Positions 1-7,623 of a stretch of DNA of 53,805 nucleotides are shown one piece after another (the stretch's first letter is position 1; every line of letters begins with the position of its first letter). A program made the translations under genes and the position numbers. Location of the stretch: the NCBI RefSeq assembly GCF_021474405.1, contig NZ_JAKEIO010000043.1, positions 1-53,805 of the forward strand, read 5' to 3'. Under the pieces are notes generated by a model. It did not search any database. It saw only the letters and a program-made list of their open reading frames with translations, and had not been told where the DNA came from. Origin of the DNA: [Streptosporangium] indianense. Its GTDB lineage: Bacteria > Actinomycetota > Actinomycetes > Streptomycetales > Streptomycetaceae.

Positions 1-1
1 C

Positions 2-862
2 ACCCCCGCCCCCGACCCCGCACTGTCCTGGAGCGCCACGCGCCCTCTGGTGTCGTTCGGCGAGCCCGAGGGTTACGACGGTGACGCCCGGCCCCGTCCG
101 CTCGGGCGGCGCGCAGCGCCCCGGGCCGCCGCGGCCGCCGTCTGCCTCGTGCTCGGCCTGGGCCTCATCTCGGGGGCCGTCACCGGCAGTTGGCTCGTCG
201 GGGACTCCGGCGCCGAGGGCTCGCCCAGCGCCTTCGCCGCCGCCGGCAGCCTCTGGCACCGCGTCCCGGTCGACCAACTGTTCCCGCCCACCGTGCAGGG
301 CCGGGGCGCCGGGCCCGGTGGAGCCGACCGCACCTGGACCCGGATCGCCGTCGCCCCGGACACCGGCTGCAAGGACGCCTTCGACCCGCTGCTGCGCAAG
401 GCCCTCGCGCCCGTCGGCTGCGACCGCCTGCTGCGCGCCACCTACACCGACGCCACCGAGAGCTACGTGACCACCGTCGGTCTGCTCTTCACCACGGCCG
501 ACGCCCCCGGCATGACCGCCCTCGCGAACCGTTTCCGCAAGGAACGCCTGGACCGCCGCAACGACCTGATGCCCCTGCCCTACGCCGCGAAGGGCACACC
601 GGCCGCGGACTTCGGTGCCCGGCAACGCGCCTCCTGGACCGTCTCCGTGCTCACCGAGGCCCCCGTCGTCGTCTACGCCGTCTCCGGCTGGGCCGACGGC
701 CGCACCGTCGACGACCCGCAGCCCGCCGGGGACGCCGTCGAGGCCGACGCCACCACCGCCGCCGCCCAGGCCGGCCTCGGCTACGAGGCACAGGGCCTGG
801 CCGACCGCGTCGAACGCGACTTCCGCAAGAACGTCCGCTCGGCCTCGGAGCAGCCCTCGTGA
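2..862 (+). CDS. Partial membrane-anchored protein of unknown function (5' end outside window)
   Basis: The frame is open from base 2, so the true start is probably upstream of the window. A GTG at 50 exists, but its only GGAG lies about 16 bases away, too far for a normal ribosome site. A basic segment (RPRPLGRRAAPRAA) precedes one hydrophobic helix (VCLVLGLGLISGAVTGSWLV). This suggests a cytosolic N-terminus, one membrane span and an outside domain of about 200 residues. That domain has two cysteines (DTGCKDAF, VGCDRLL) that could form a disulfide. The stop overlaps the GTG of the following protease (GTGA), so the two are translationally coupled. I do not recognise a family. The coupling suggests a partner or substrate of the protease, but that is inference. 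Confidence 0.55.
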   Translation, partial: TPAPDPALSWSATRPLVSFGEPEGYDGDARPRPLGRRAAPRAAAAAVCLVLGLGLISGAVTGSWLVGDSGAEGSPSAFAAAGSLWHRVPVDQLFPPTVQGRGAGPGGADRTWTRIAVAPDTGCKDAFDPLLRKALAPVGCDRLLRATYTDATESYVTTVGLLFTTADAPGMTALANRFRKERLDRRNDLMPLPYAAKGTPAADFGARQRASWTVSVLTEAPVVVYAVSGWADGRTVDDPQPAGDAVEADATTAAAQAGLGYEAQGLADRVERDFRKNVRSASEQPS

Positions 863-2067
863 CCGCCGCGCACAACCCGGCCGGGACCCGCCCGCGCACA
901 CCGTCCCGGACGGCCACCGTCCTCTGCGCCCTGCTCACGGCTGCTCTGGTCCTCCTCCCCGTCGCCACCGCGCGGGCCGACGGGATCCGCGCCCAGCAGT
1001 GGGCCCTGGAGGCCATGCACACCCAGGAGGCCTGGCAGACCACGAAGGGCCGCGGCATCACCGTCGCCGTTCTGGACACCGGCGTCGAGGCCGACCACCC
1101 CGACCTCGCCGGCAACGTCCTCCCCGGCAAGGACCTGGTCCGCTTCGGCGCCGAGCCCGGGGACCGCGCCTGGGCCCGCCACGGCACCGCCATGGCCGGG
1201 ATCATCGCAGGCCACGGGCACGGCCCGGGTGACGCCGACGGCGTCGTCGGCATCGCCCCCGAGGCGAAGATCCTCCCCGTCCGCGTGATCCTGGAGGACG
1301 GCGACCCCTCCCGGGCCAAGGCCCGCAGCACCCGCGGCAACGCCCTCGCCGAGGGCATCCGCTGGGCCGCCGACCACGGCGCCGACGTCATCAACCTCTC
1401 CCTGGGCGACGACTCCGCCTCCGCCCACCCCGAACCCACCGAGGACCAGGCCATCCAGTACGCCCTGGACAAGGGCGTGGCCGTCGTCGCCTCCGCGGGC
1501 AACGGAGGCGAGAAGGGCGACCACATCTCCTACCCGGCCGCCTACCCGGGGGTCATCGCCGCCACCGCCGTCGACCGCGCCGGAACCCGCGCCTCGTTCT
1601 CCACCCGCCGCTGGTACGCCACCGTCAGCGCACCGGGTGTCGACGTCGTCATCGCCGACCCCGACCACAAGTACTACGAGGGCTGGGGCACCAGCGCCGC
1701 CGCCGCCTTCGTCTCCGGCGCCGTCGCCCTGGTCAAGGCGGCCCACCCCGGCCTCAAACCGGCCCAGATCAAGTCCCTCCTGGAGGACACCGCCCGCAAC
1801 GCCCCCACCGGCGGCCGGGACGACTCCCGGGGCTACGGCTTCATCGACCCGGCGGCCGCCATCCGGCAGGCCGCCCGCCTCGAGCCGAAGGATCTGAAGC
1901 CGGCGGCGTACGGGGCGGAGTACTTCGGCCCGGGCCCCGACGGGCCGGGGCCGGACGACGGCCCGTCCGGCTGGGCCGCGTGGCTCGCGGGCGCTACCGG
2001 CGGCGTCCTCCTGGTCGCGGCGGTGCTCGTGTGGCGCGGACGGCGCGAGGACCGCACCGGCTTCTAG
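859..2067 (+). CDS. Secreted, membrane-anchored S8 subtilisin-like serine protease (mycosin type)
   Basis: This 402-residue protein has an N-terminal signal sequence (hydrophobic stretch about residues 19-36, then ATARADG) and a subtilase domain (about 45-330). All catalytic residues are visible: Asp73 in VLDTGV, His108 in RHGTAMAG, Asn215 in SAGNGG and Ser279 in GTSAAAAFVSG. A single C-terminal helix (about 368-390) followed by RGRRED would anchor it outside the membrane, the layout of mycosins. It starts at a GTG that overlaps the previous stop. Annotation pipelines often call such proteins type VII secretion-associated, but no ecc or WXG100 gene is in this window, so the link to type VII secretion is unproven. 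Its last codons are the first unit of a 22-bp tandem array. Confidence 0.88.
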   Translation: MTAAHNPAGTRPRTPSRTATVLCALLTAALVLLPVATARADGIRAQQWALEAMHTQEAWQTTKGRGITVAVLDTGVEADHPDLAGNVLPGKDLVRFGAEPGDRAWARHGTAMAGIIAGHGHGPGDADGVVGIAPEAKILPVRVILEDGDPSRAKARSTRGNALAEGIRWAADHGADVINLSLGDDSASAHPEPTEDQAIQYALDKGVAVVASAGNGGEKGDHISYPAAYPGVIAATAVDRAGTRASFSTRRWYATVSAPGVDVVIADPDHKYYEGWGTSAAAAFVSGAVALVKAAHPGLKPAQIKSLLEDTARNAPTGGRDDSRGYGFIDPAAAIRQAARLEPKDLKPAAYGAEYFGPGPDGPGPDDGPSGWAAWLAGATGGVLLVAAVLVWRGRREDRTGF

Positions 2068-2286
2068 CGAGCACCGCACCGGCTTCTAGCGAGGACCGCA
2101 CCGGCTTCTAGCGAGGACCGCACCGGCTTCTAGTGAGGACCGCACCGGCTTCTAGCGAGGACCGCACCGGCTTCTAGTGAGGACCGCACCGGCTTCTAGT
2201 GAGGACCGCACCGGCTTCTAGCGAGCACCGCACCGGCTTCCAGCGAGCACCGCACCGGCTTCCAGCGAGGACCGCACCGGCGTCCA
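2045..2286. repeat. Tandem array of eleven 22-bp units beginning inside the protease gene
   Basis: Eleven head-to-tail 22-bp units (GCGAGGACCGC then ACCGGCTTCTA) run without gaps from 2045 to 2286. Unit 1 encodes the protease C-terminus (E-D-R-T-G-F) and its TAG stop. The others lie beyond the stop. Units differ only at a few positions: GCG or GTG at the start, GAG or GAC inside, and TTCTA, TTCCA or GTCCA at the end. Because 22 is not a multiple of three, every unit sits in a different frame. The array separates the protease from the SseB-family gene. Confidence 0.97.
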
Positions 2287-2376
2287 GCCCGGTCGCCCGG
2301 ACGGCCGGGAGGAGACAAGGGCAGGCCGCAATCAGGGGTGCCCCGGGGCCGGGCGAGGGCGGCGTCCCGCTCCCGA

Positions 2377-2382
2377 TAGGCT
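2377..2382 (+). promoter_or_regulatory. Possible -10 element of a leaderless promoter
   Basis: TAGGCT ends 8 bases before the GTG at 2391, and there is no Shine-Dalgarno sequence. This arrangement is typical of leaderless Streptomyces transcripts. No convincing -35 hexamer is visible. Confidence 0.4.
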
Positions 2383-2390
2383 CGACGACC

Positions 2391-3119
2391 GTGGCGAACA
2401 AGAACATCCCGGACTCCGGCTTCTCCGACGACGACGGCTCCGCCGACCCCCGGCTGAGCGAGGCACTCGCCGCCTGGTCCGAGGACCGGGGCGCGCTGGG
2501 CCGGGTCCTCACCGCCCTCAAGGACGCCCGGCTGCTCGTGCCCGTCGTGGCGGTGCTGGGCGAGGTCGAGGAGGACGAGAACGGGCTGCGCCGCGAGAAG
2601 ACCAGCGACATGGCCGTCCCCACCCTCAAGGCCGGCGACCGCACCGCCCTGCCCGCCTTCACCTCCACGGACTCCCTCGCCCGCTGGGACCCGCAGGCCC
2701 GCCCCGTCGCCGTACCGCTGCACCAGGCCCTCCAGGCGGCCGCGCACGAGAAGGCCGACACGATCGTGCTCGACCTGGCCGGACCGGTGCCCTTCGAGCT
2801 GACCGGCCCCGCCCTGCTCGCCCTCGCCGAGGGCCGCGCGAGCACCGACCCGCTCGCCGACCCGGCCGTCGTCGGAGCGGTACGGGACGCCGTCGCCGCC
2901 GAGCCGGCCGTGCTGCGCGCCCACCTCGGCCCCGGGCAGGCCGACGGCACCCTGGCCCTGGTCCTGGACCCGTCCGTGGCCCCGGCCGAAGCCGCCCGCG
3001 CGGTGGCCCGGCGGCTCGCCGCCGACGAAACACTGAGGGCCCGCCTGGTGCGCGGCCTCGACCTGGCACTCCTGCCGGCCGAGGCGACGCCCCCGGGCGA
3101 GCCCCTGTTCGTGCGCTGA
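2391..3119 (+). CDS. SseB family protein
   Basis: This 242-residue soluble protein starts at a GTG just after a TAGGCT motif. The longer upstream frame would translate the 22-bp repeats and is rejected. Residues about 20-130 match the SseB pattern: alternating hydrophobic strands (DARLLVPVVAV), an insert naming test residues (MAVPTLKAGDRTALPAFTSTDSLARW), then VAVPLHQALQAA and TIVLDLAGP. SseB proteins are poorly understood; in enterobacteria they affect serine-sensitive growth, and Streptomyces copies have no assigned role. The C-terminal part is Ala/Pro-rich. There are no membrane segments or signal peptide. It appears monocistronic, convergent with the DUF1844 gene downstream. Confidence 0.75.
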   Translation: MANKNIPDSGFSDDDGSADPRLSEALAAWSEDRGALGRVLTALKDARLLVPVVAVLGEVEEDENGLRREKTSDMAVPTLKAGDRTALPAFTSTDSLARWDPQARPVAVPLHQALQAAAHEKADTIVLDLAGPVPFELTGPALLALAEGRASTDPLADPAVVGAVRDAVAAEPAVLRAHLGPGQADGTLALVLDPSVAPAEAARAVARRLAADETLRARLVRGLDLALLPAEATPPGEPLFVR

Positions 3120-3139
3120 GGTACGGGTCAGACCACGAC

Positions 3140-3496
3140 CTAGCCGTAGACCGGGCCCGTGTACTTCTCGCCCGGACCCTGGCCCGGCTCGTCCGGGACG
3201 AGCGAGGCCTCGCGGAACGCCAGCTGCAGCGACTTCAGGCCGTCGCGCAGGGGAGCCGCGTGGAAGGAGCTGATCTCGGTCGCGGTGGCGTCCAGCAGAC
3301 CGGCCAGGGCGTGCACCAGCTTGCGGGCCTCGTCCAGGTCCTTGTGCTTCTCGCCCTCCTCGGTCAGGCCGAGCTTCACGGCGGCGGCGCTCATCAGGTT
3401 GACGGCGACCGTCACGATCACCTCGACCGCCGGGACCTCGGCGATGTCGCGGGCCATGGCGTCGAAGTCGGGGGACTCAGGAGGGGTCTCACTCAT
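3140..3496 (-). CDS. DUF1844 domain-containing protein
   Basis: This 118-residue acidic cytosolic protein has the DUF1844 core: a helix EVIVTVAVNLMSAAAVKLGL followed by KDLDEARKLVHALAGLLDATA. The DUF has no known reaction. Genes of this family commonly sit beside infC in Streptomyces, and this one is divergent from the infC leader. I chose the ATG at 3496; a GTG three codons upstream (3505) is possible. TATCGT lies about 10 bases before the ATG and could be its -10 element, making the transcript nearly leaderless. Confidence 0.8.
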   Translation of the reverse strand: MSETPPESPDFDAMARDIAEVPAVEVIVTVAVNLMSAAAVKLGLTEEGEKHKDLDEARKLVHALAGLLDATATEISSFHAAPLRDGLKSLQLAFREASLVPDEPGQGPGEKYTGPVYG

Positions 3497-3554
3497 GCCC
3501 CACACGATAGGCGCAGGGAGCGGCCCGCCCCCACGTGACCCCGGCCCGCACCGA

Positions 3555-3584
3555 TTGGCCGTTCCTGGCCCCTGCTGGTAATCT
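3555..3584 (+). promoter_or_regulatory. Putative infC operon promoter
   Basis: TTGGCC (3555-3560) and TAATCT (3579-3584) are separated by 18 bases, a reasonable sigma-HrdB-type promoter. Transcription from here would give a leader of about 300 nucleotides before the infC start at 3892. Confidence 0.5.
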
Positions 3585-3891
3585 CGTGTAACGACCGGTC
3601 GGACACGTGTGCCTCACAGCTCGCGAGACCGACCCACAAGTGGAGGCTTTCGAACTCCCACCCGATCACCCTCAGGGCGGCGGGTCACCGGTCAGGCGGT
3701 CCCGTCCCAGCGGCGGCGATCCGTCCGAAAGCGCGCCCCGCGGCTTCCCGCGGCGGTGCTCCGGTAGTTCGAGGAGCCCCGCCTGGGATCGTCCGGGGCA
3801 TTTTTCTTGCTTCGGCGCGGTTAGGTCTATCGATACAAGACGTTACGCGGCCGTCCGCCAGACCGTCGCGTGGTGCTACCGAGGAGGATCC
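3585..3891 (+). other. Long 5' leader of infC, no protein-coding gene seen
   Basis: About 300 bases lie between the proposed promoter and infC, and no convincing coding frame was found. The leader contains a terminator-like hairpin (3776-3806) and the 12-mer CGATACAAGACG (3831-3842), which recurs at 4560-4571 between infC and rpmI. It ends in a strong GAGGAGG ribosome site (3881-3887). Operons of this type are autoregulated in other bacteria, so a control role is likely, but the mechanism here is inferred. Confidence 0.5.
3776..3806 (+). terminator. Terminator-like hairpin inside the infC leader (possible attenuator)
   Basis: GCCCCG (3776-3781) pairs with CGGGGC (3794-3799) around a 12-base loop, and ATTTTTCTT follows at once. 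This looks like a rho-independent terminator lying upstream of the coding region. T-tracts are rare in this GC-rich DNA, so the arrangement is notable. Whether it stops transcription conditionally is unknown. Confidence 0.5.
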
Positions 3892-4530
3892 ATCAGCGCC
3901 GAGCCCCGCATCAACGACCGGATTCGCGTTCCCGAGGTGCGACTTGTCGGTCCCAGTGGCGAGCAGGTGGGCATCGTCCCCCTGGCCAAGGCACTGGAGC
4001 TTGCGCAGGAGTACGACCTGGACCTGGTCGAGGTCGCGGCGAACGCCCGTCCGCCCGTGTGCAAGCTCATGGACTACGGGAAGTTCAAGTACGAGTCGGC
4101 CATGAAGGCCCGTGAGGCGCGCAAGAACCAGGCGCACACGGTCATCAAGGAGATGAAGCTCCGGCCGAAGATCGACCCGCACGACTATGACACCAAGAAG
4201 GGTCACGTCGTTCGGTTCCTCAAGCAGGGCGACAAGGTCAAGATCACGATCATGTTCCGTGGTCGCGAGCAGTCCCGCCCCGAGCTGGGCTACCGACTGC
4301 TGCAGCGTCTCGCGGAGGACGTCCAGGACCTCGGTTTCGTCGAGTCGAACCCGAAGCAGGACGGCCGGAACATGATCATGGTCCTCGGTCCGCACAAGAA
4401 GAAGACCGAGGCGATGGCCGAGGCTCGCCAGGCGCAGGAAGCCCGCAAGGCGGAAGCGAAGGCCAACCCCGGCAAGTCGCAGAACGCCGCGGAAGCCGAG
4501 GCGCCCGCTGAGGAGCCCGCCGAGGCGTGA
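3892..4530 (+). CDS. infC: Translation initiation factor IF-3, non-canonical ATC start
   Basis: IF-3 binds the 30S subunit, prevents premature 50S joining and monitors start-codon and initiator-tRNA selection. The 212-residue product begins (I/M)[19 protein letters not shown], the family N-terminus. The N-domain covers about 1-80, then a linker rich in Lys/Arg and the C-domain ([20 protein letters not shown] to [10 protein letters not shown]). An Ala/Glu-rich tail of about 35 residues follows, as is usual in actinobacteria. No ATG, GTG or TTG lies near the family N-terminus. GAGGAGG at 3881-3887 sits 4 bases before ATC at 3892. Poor start codons are the known basis of infC autoregulation in E. 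coli (AUU). It heads the infC-rpmI-rplT cluster. Confidence 0.95.
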   Translation: MSAEPRINDRIRVPEVRLVGPSGEQVGIVPLAKALELAQEYDLDLVEVAANARPPVCKLMDYGKFKYESAMKAREARKNQAHTVIKEMKLRPKIDPHDYDTKKGHVVRFLKQGDKVKITIMFRGREQSRPELGYRLLQRLAEDVQDLGFVESNPKQDGRNMIMVLGPHKKKTEAMAEARQAQEARKAEAKANPGKSQNAAEAEAPAEEPAEA

Positions 4531-4572
4531 CTCCCGGGACGCGAGTCCCAGGAAGCAACCGATACAAGACGA

Positions 4573-4612
4573 CGCTCCACCGTGCCCGGTTTCACGACCG
4601 GGCACCGGAGCG
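4573..4612 (+). promoter_or_regulatory. Stable hairpin between infC and rpmI
   Basis: GTGCCCGGT (4582-4590) pairs perfectly with ACCGGGCAC (4597-4605) around a 6-base loop. It is extended by CGCTCC (4573-4578) and GGAGCG (4607-4612). No T-tract follows, so it is more likely an RNA processing or regulatory structure than a terminator. The rpmI ribosome site GAGGAGAG lies 8 bases beyond it. Ribosomal protein control of rpmI translation is known in E. coli (L20); any such role here is inference. Confidence 0.5.
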
Positions 4613-4637
4613 CCACCGACGAGGAGAGAACGGCGCT

Positions 4638-4832
4638 ATGCCGAAGAACAAGTCGCACAGCGGTGCCAGCAAGCGCTTCAAGATCACCGGCTCCGGCAAG
4701 GTGCTGCGCGAGCGCGCCGGCAAGCGCCACCTGCTCGAGCACAAGTCGTCCCGCGTGACGCGTCGCCTCACCGGCAACGCCGAGATGGCCCCGGGCGACG
4801 CCGCGAAGATCAAGAAGCTTCTCGGCAAGTGA
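4638..4832 (+). CDS. rpmI: 50S ribosomal protein L35
   Basis: L35 is a small basic protein of the large ribosomal subunit. The 64-residue sequence [20 protein letters not shown] has the family opening, followed by the basic core ([21 protein letters not shown]) and the typical KIKKLLGK end. It starts at ATG 4638 behind GAGGAGAG. It lies between infC and rplT, the conserved bacterial order, and is presumably cotranscribed with them. A second hairpin (4833-4857: CGTCCGG and CCGGACG arms) follows its stop. Confidence 0.98.
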   Translation: MPKNKSHSGASKRFKITGSGKVLRERAGKRHLLEHKSSRVTRRLTGNAEMAPGDAAKIKKLLGK

Positions 4833-4930
4833 CGTCCGGGCGCGTGAGCGCCGGACGCACAGCAGACCGGGACCCAATCGATTTCGGGTCGTGTGAGGAC
4901 CCCCACGACCCCGCTACAAGGAGTTAACAA

Positions 4931-5314
4931 GTGGCACGCGTCAAGCGGGCAGTCAACGCCCACAAGAAGCGCCGGGCGATCCTCGAGCAGGCCTCCGGCT
5001 ACCGCGGTCAGCGCTCGCGCCTGTACCGCAAGGCCAAGGAGCAGGTCACCCACTCGCTGGTCTACAACTACAACGACCGCAAGAAGCGCAAGGGCGACTT
5101 CCGTCAGCTGTGGATCCAGCGCATCAACGCCGCTGCCCGCGCCAACGGCATGACCTACAACCGCTTCATCCAGGGTCTGAAGGCCGCCAACGTCGAGGTC
5201 GACCGCAAGATCCTGGCCGAGCTGGCCGTCAACGACGCCGGTGCGTTCGCCGCCCTCGTCGAGGTCGCCCAGAAGGCGCTGCCGAGCGACGTGAACGCGC
5301 CGAAGGCTGCGTGA
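4931..5314 (+). CDS. rplT: 50S ribosomal protein L20
   Basis: L20 binds 23S rRNA early in large-subunit assembly. The 127-residue protein has the family signature: [20 protein letters not shown], then [21 protein letters not shown] and [26 protein letters not shown]. It starts at GTG 4931 after AAGGAG. In several bacteria L20 represses its own operon by binding leader RNA. The two hairpins upstream in this cluster would be places to look for that, though no L20-site consensus was recognised. A strong terminator follows. Confidence 0.98.
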   Translation: MARVKRAVNAHKKRRAILEQASGYRGQRSRLYRKAKEQVTHSLVYNYNDRKKRKGDFRQLWIQRINAAARANGMTYNRFIQGLKAANVEVDRKILAELAVNDAGAFAALVEVAQKALPSDVNAPKAA

Positions 5315-5340
5315 CGCCGGCTCGAAGCCGATGTGACTGA

Positions 5341-5372
5341 AGGACCCGCAGGCCGGATGGTCTGCGGGTCCT
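5341..5372 (+). terminator. Terminator of the infC-rpmI-rplT cluster
   Basis: AGGACCCGCAG (5341-5351) pairs perfectly with CTGCGGGTCCT (5362-5372), an 11-bp stem with a 10-base loop. There is no clear T-tract, as is common for Streptomyces terminators. It sits 26 bases after the rplT stop and just before the methyltransferase gene. Confidence 0.75.
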
Positions 5373-5401
5373 GCTGTGCAGCAACCGAGAAAGCGAACAG
5401 G

Positions 5402-6262
5402 ATGCCCCCTGCCACCCCCGAGCTCATCTCCCCCCGCTCACCACGCGTCCTGGCCGCGCGGCGCCTGGCCAAGCGGAACTTCCGGGGGAAGGACCGGCTG
5501 TTCCTGGCCGAGGGGCCGCAGGCCGTGCGCGAGGCCGCGGGGCACAGCACCGGGGCCGGGGCCACGCTCGTGGAGCTGTTCACGACGCTGGACGCCGCCG
5601 AGCGCCACGCCGACATCGTGGGGGCCGCCCGGGAGGCCGGAGCCCGGGTGCACCTCGCCGCCGAGCAGGTCATCGCCGACATCTCCACCACTGTCACCCC
5701 GCAGGGCCTCGTCGGCGTCTGCCGGTTCCTGGACACGCCGTTCGAGGAGGTCCTCGCGGCCCGGCCCCGGCTCGTCGCCCTGCTCGCCAACGTCCGCGAC
5801 CCCGGCAACGCCGGGACCGTGCTGCGCTGCGCCGACGCCGCGGGCGCCGAGGCCGTCGTGCTGACCGACGCCTCCGTCGACGTGTACAACCCCAAGGCCG
5901 TCCGCGCCTCCGTCGGCTCCCTGTTCCACCTGCCCGTCGCCGTCGGCGTCCCCGTGGAGCAGGCCGTGGACGGGCTGCGGGGCGCCGGTGTCCGGATCCT
6001 CGCCGCCGACGGGGCCGGTGACCGCGACCTCGACGACGAGCTCGACAAGGGCACCATGGGCGGCCCCACCGCCTGGGTCTTCGGCAACGAGGCCTGGGGG
6101 CTCCCGGAGGAGACCCGCGCCCTCACGGACGCCGTCGTGCGGGTCCCGATCCACGGGAAGGCCGAGAGCCTGAACCTCGCCACCGCCGCCGCCGTATGTC
6201 TCTATGCGTCGGCGCGTGCACAGCGCGCCTCCGGAGGGTGCCGCTCCGTCACCGGGAACTAG
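5402..6262 (+). CDS. SpoU/TrmH-family RNA 2'-O-methyltransferase
   Basis: This 286-residue enzyme would transfer a methyl group from S-adenosylmethionine to a ribose 2'-OH in rRNA or tRNA. An N-terminal substrate-binding domain (about 1-105, with RRLAKRNFRGKDRLFLAEGPQAV) precedes the SPOUT knot domain. The three SpoU motifs are present: NVRDPGNAGTVLRCADA, WVFGNEAWGLPEE and VPIHGKAESLNLATAAAVCLYA. I chose ATG 5402; the longer frame from 5333 would run through the rplT terminator. Its place after rplT fits an rRNA target, but the modified base cannot be told from sequence. Confidence 0.9.
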   Translation: MPPATPELISPRSPRVLAARRLAKRNFRGKDRLFLAEGPQAVREAAGHSTGAGATLVELFTTLDAAERHADIVGAAREAGARVHLAAEQVIADISTTVTPQGLVGVCRFLDTPFEEVLAARPRLVALLANVRDPGNAGTVLRCADAAGAEAVVLTDASVDVYNPKAVRASVGSLFHLPVAVGVPVEQAVDGLRGAGVRILAADGAGDRDLDDELDKGTMGGPTAWVFGNEAWGLPEETRALTDAVVRVPIHGKAESLNLATAAAVCLYASARAQRASGGCRSVTGN

Positions 6263-6315
6263 TAGGGTGACCAGCTCAGGACCCCTCTGCGGAGCCTTGG
6301 AGGTGGGGTACGGGG

Positions 6316-7458
6316 ATGAGCGTCGGCACGAGCAGCGCACCGGGAGCCCAGGACGCCGGGAGCCCGCCCGCCGCGTCCCGGCCGCCCGGTGACCACGCCG
6401 GCCTCGGCATCGACCCCGACCAGCTGCCCGACGGGCTCGTCGTCGCCGACGAGCGGGGCCGCGTCATCTGCTTCAACGCGGCCGCCGAGCGCATCACCGC
6501 CGTCCGCGCCCGGGACGCCCTCGGGCAGCGCCTGGAGAAGGCCCTGCCGTTAGAGGACCTCGAGGGCCGTCGCTGGTGGCAGCTGACCGACCCCTACGGC
6601 GGCCTCGCCATCCGCGTCGGACAGCCCGAGCGCAACCTGCTTCTGCCCGGCGGCCGAGAGGTGCTGGTCTCCGCGCGCTACGTCCGCGCCCGGCCCACCG
6701 GACCCGTCCGGCGCCTGGTCGTCACCCTCCGCGACACCGAGGCCCGCCGCCGCACCGAGCGCAGCCACGCCGAGCTCATCGCCACCGTCGCCCATGAACT
6801 GCGCTCCCCGCTGACCTCCGTCAAGGGCTTCACCGCCACCCTGCTCGCCAAGTGGGACCGCTTCACCGACGACCAGAAGCGGCTGATGCTGGAGACCGTC
6901 GACGCCGACGCCGACCGGGTCACCCGGCTCATCGCCGAGCTGCTCGACATCTCCCGGATCGACTCCGGCCGCCTGGAGGTACGGCGCCAGCCCGTCGACA
7001 TCGGCGCCGCCGTCGGACGCCACATCCAGGCCTACGTCGCCGCCGGGCAGCCCGCCGACCGGTTCCTGCTACGCGTCCAGCAGCCGCTGCCCGACCTGTG
7101 GGCCGACCCCGACAAGATCGACCAGGTGCTCAGCAACCTGCTGGAAAATGCCGTGCGGCACGGCGAGGGAACTGTCACGATCGACGTCACGGCCACGGCG
7201 TCCCCGCGTGAGGGCGAGGACACCGGCACGTCGGTCACGGTGAGCGACGAGGGGCCCGGCATCCCGGAGGAGTCCATGAACCGCGTCTTCACCCGCTTCT
7301 GGCGGGGCAGCAAGCGCGGCGGGACGGGCCTCGGGCTCTACATCGTCAAGGGCATCGTCGAAGCCCACGGCGGCACCATCACCGTCGGCCGCGCCCCCGG
7401 CGCCGGCGCCGAGTTCCGATTTACGTTGCCCGTGAGCGCTCCGGCCTATCTCGCCTGA
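6316..7458 (+). CDS. Soluble PAS-containing sensor histidine kinase with a TTA codon
   Basis: This 380-residue kinase has no membrane helix, so it probably senses a cytosolic signal. A PAS-like domain (about 35-140: PDGLVVADERGRVICFNAAAERIT) is followed by HisKA, with the phosphoacceptor His160 in VAHELRSPLTSVKG. The HATPase domain shows the N box (NLLENAVRHGEG), G1 (VSDEGPGIPEE) and G2 (GTGLGLYIVKGIVEAHGG). No response regulator gene is adjacent, so it is an orphan kinase here. Codon 79 (6550-6552) is TTA, read in Streptomyces by the developmentally controlled bldA tRNA. It starts at ATG 6316 after GGAGGTGGGG and sits between the rRNA methylase and pheS. Confidence 0.92.
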   Translation: MSVGTSSAPGAQDAGSPPAASRPPGDHAGLGIDPDQLPDGLVVADERGRVICFNAAAERITAVRARDALGQRLEKALPLEDLEGRRWWQLTDPYGGLAIRVGQPERNLLLPGGREVLVSARYVRARPTGPVRRLVVTLRDTEARRRTERSHAELIATVAHELRSPLTSVKGFTATLLAKWDRFTDDQKRLMLETVDADADRVTRLIAELLDISRIDSGRLEVRRQPVDIGAAVGRHIQAYVAAGQPADRFLLRVQQPLPDLWADPDKIDQVLSNLLENAVRHGEGTVTIDVTATASPREGEDTGTSVTVSDEGPGIPEESMNRVFTRFWRGSKRGGTGLGLYIVKGIVEAHGGTITVGRAPGAGAEFRFTLPVSAPAYLA

Positions 7459-7483
7459 GCCCGCGGGCGCATTCCTGTACCTG

Positions 7484-7520
7484 AGGGGTCCTCTCCGACC
7501 GGGCGTCCGAGAGGGACCCT
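7484..7520 (+). terminator. Hairpin after the sensor kinase gene
   Basis: AGGGGTCCTCTC (7484-7495) pairs imperfectly with GAGAGGGACCCT (7509-7520), a stem of about 11 bp with single-base bulges. It lies between the kinase stop and the pheS promoter region and probably ends the upstream transcript. Confidence 0.55.
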
Positions 7521-7529
7521 CCACCCCGT

Positions 7530-7535
7530 TAGACT
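7530..7535 (+). promoter_or_regulatory. Probable -10 element of the pheST promoter
   Basis: TAGACT is a common Streptomyces -10 hexamer. It would start a transcript of about 80 untranslated bases ahead of pheS. No clear -35 box, T-box or Phe-rich leader peptide was recognised. Confidence 0.4.
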
Positions 7536-7623
7536 CGGCCATTGGCACCTTTGTGTCCCACCAGACGGCCGTCCGAGTCGGTGACGGGGACCTTCAGCCA
7601 GCCAATCGGAAGCACGGGAAGAG

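Noticed and set aside
859..2067. Protease as proof of a type VII secretion locus
   Set aside because: No EccB/C/D/E or WXG100 gene is present in the window; only the protease fold is shown.
2045..2286. Possible CRISPR array
   Set aside because: The 22-bp units abut directly with no spacers, and no cas genes are near.
3585..3891. L20-type leader of Firmicutes
   Set aside because: The known L20 leader fold was not recognised; only a simple terminator-like hairpin is seen.
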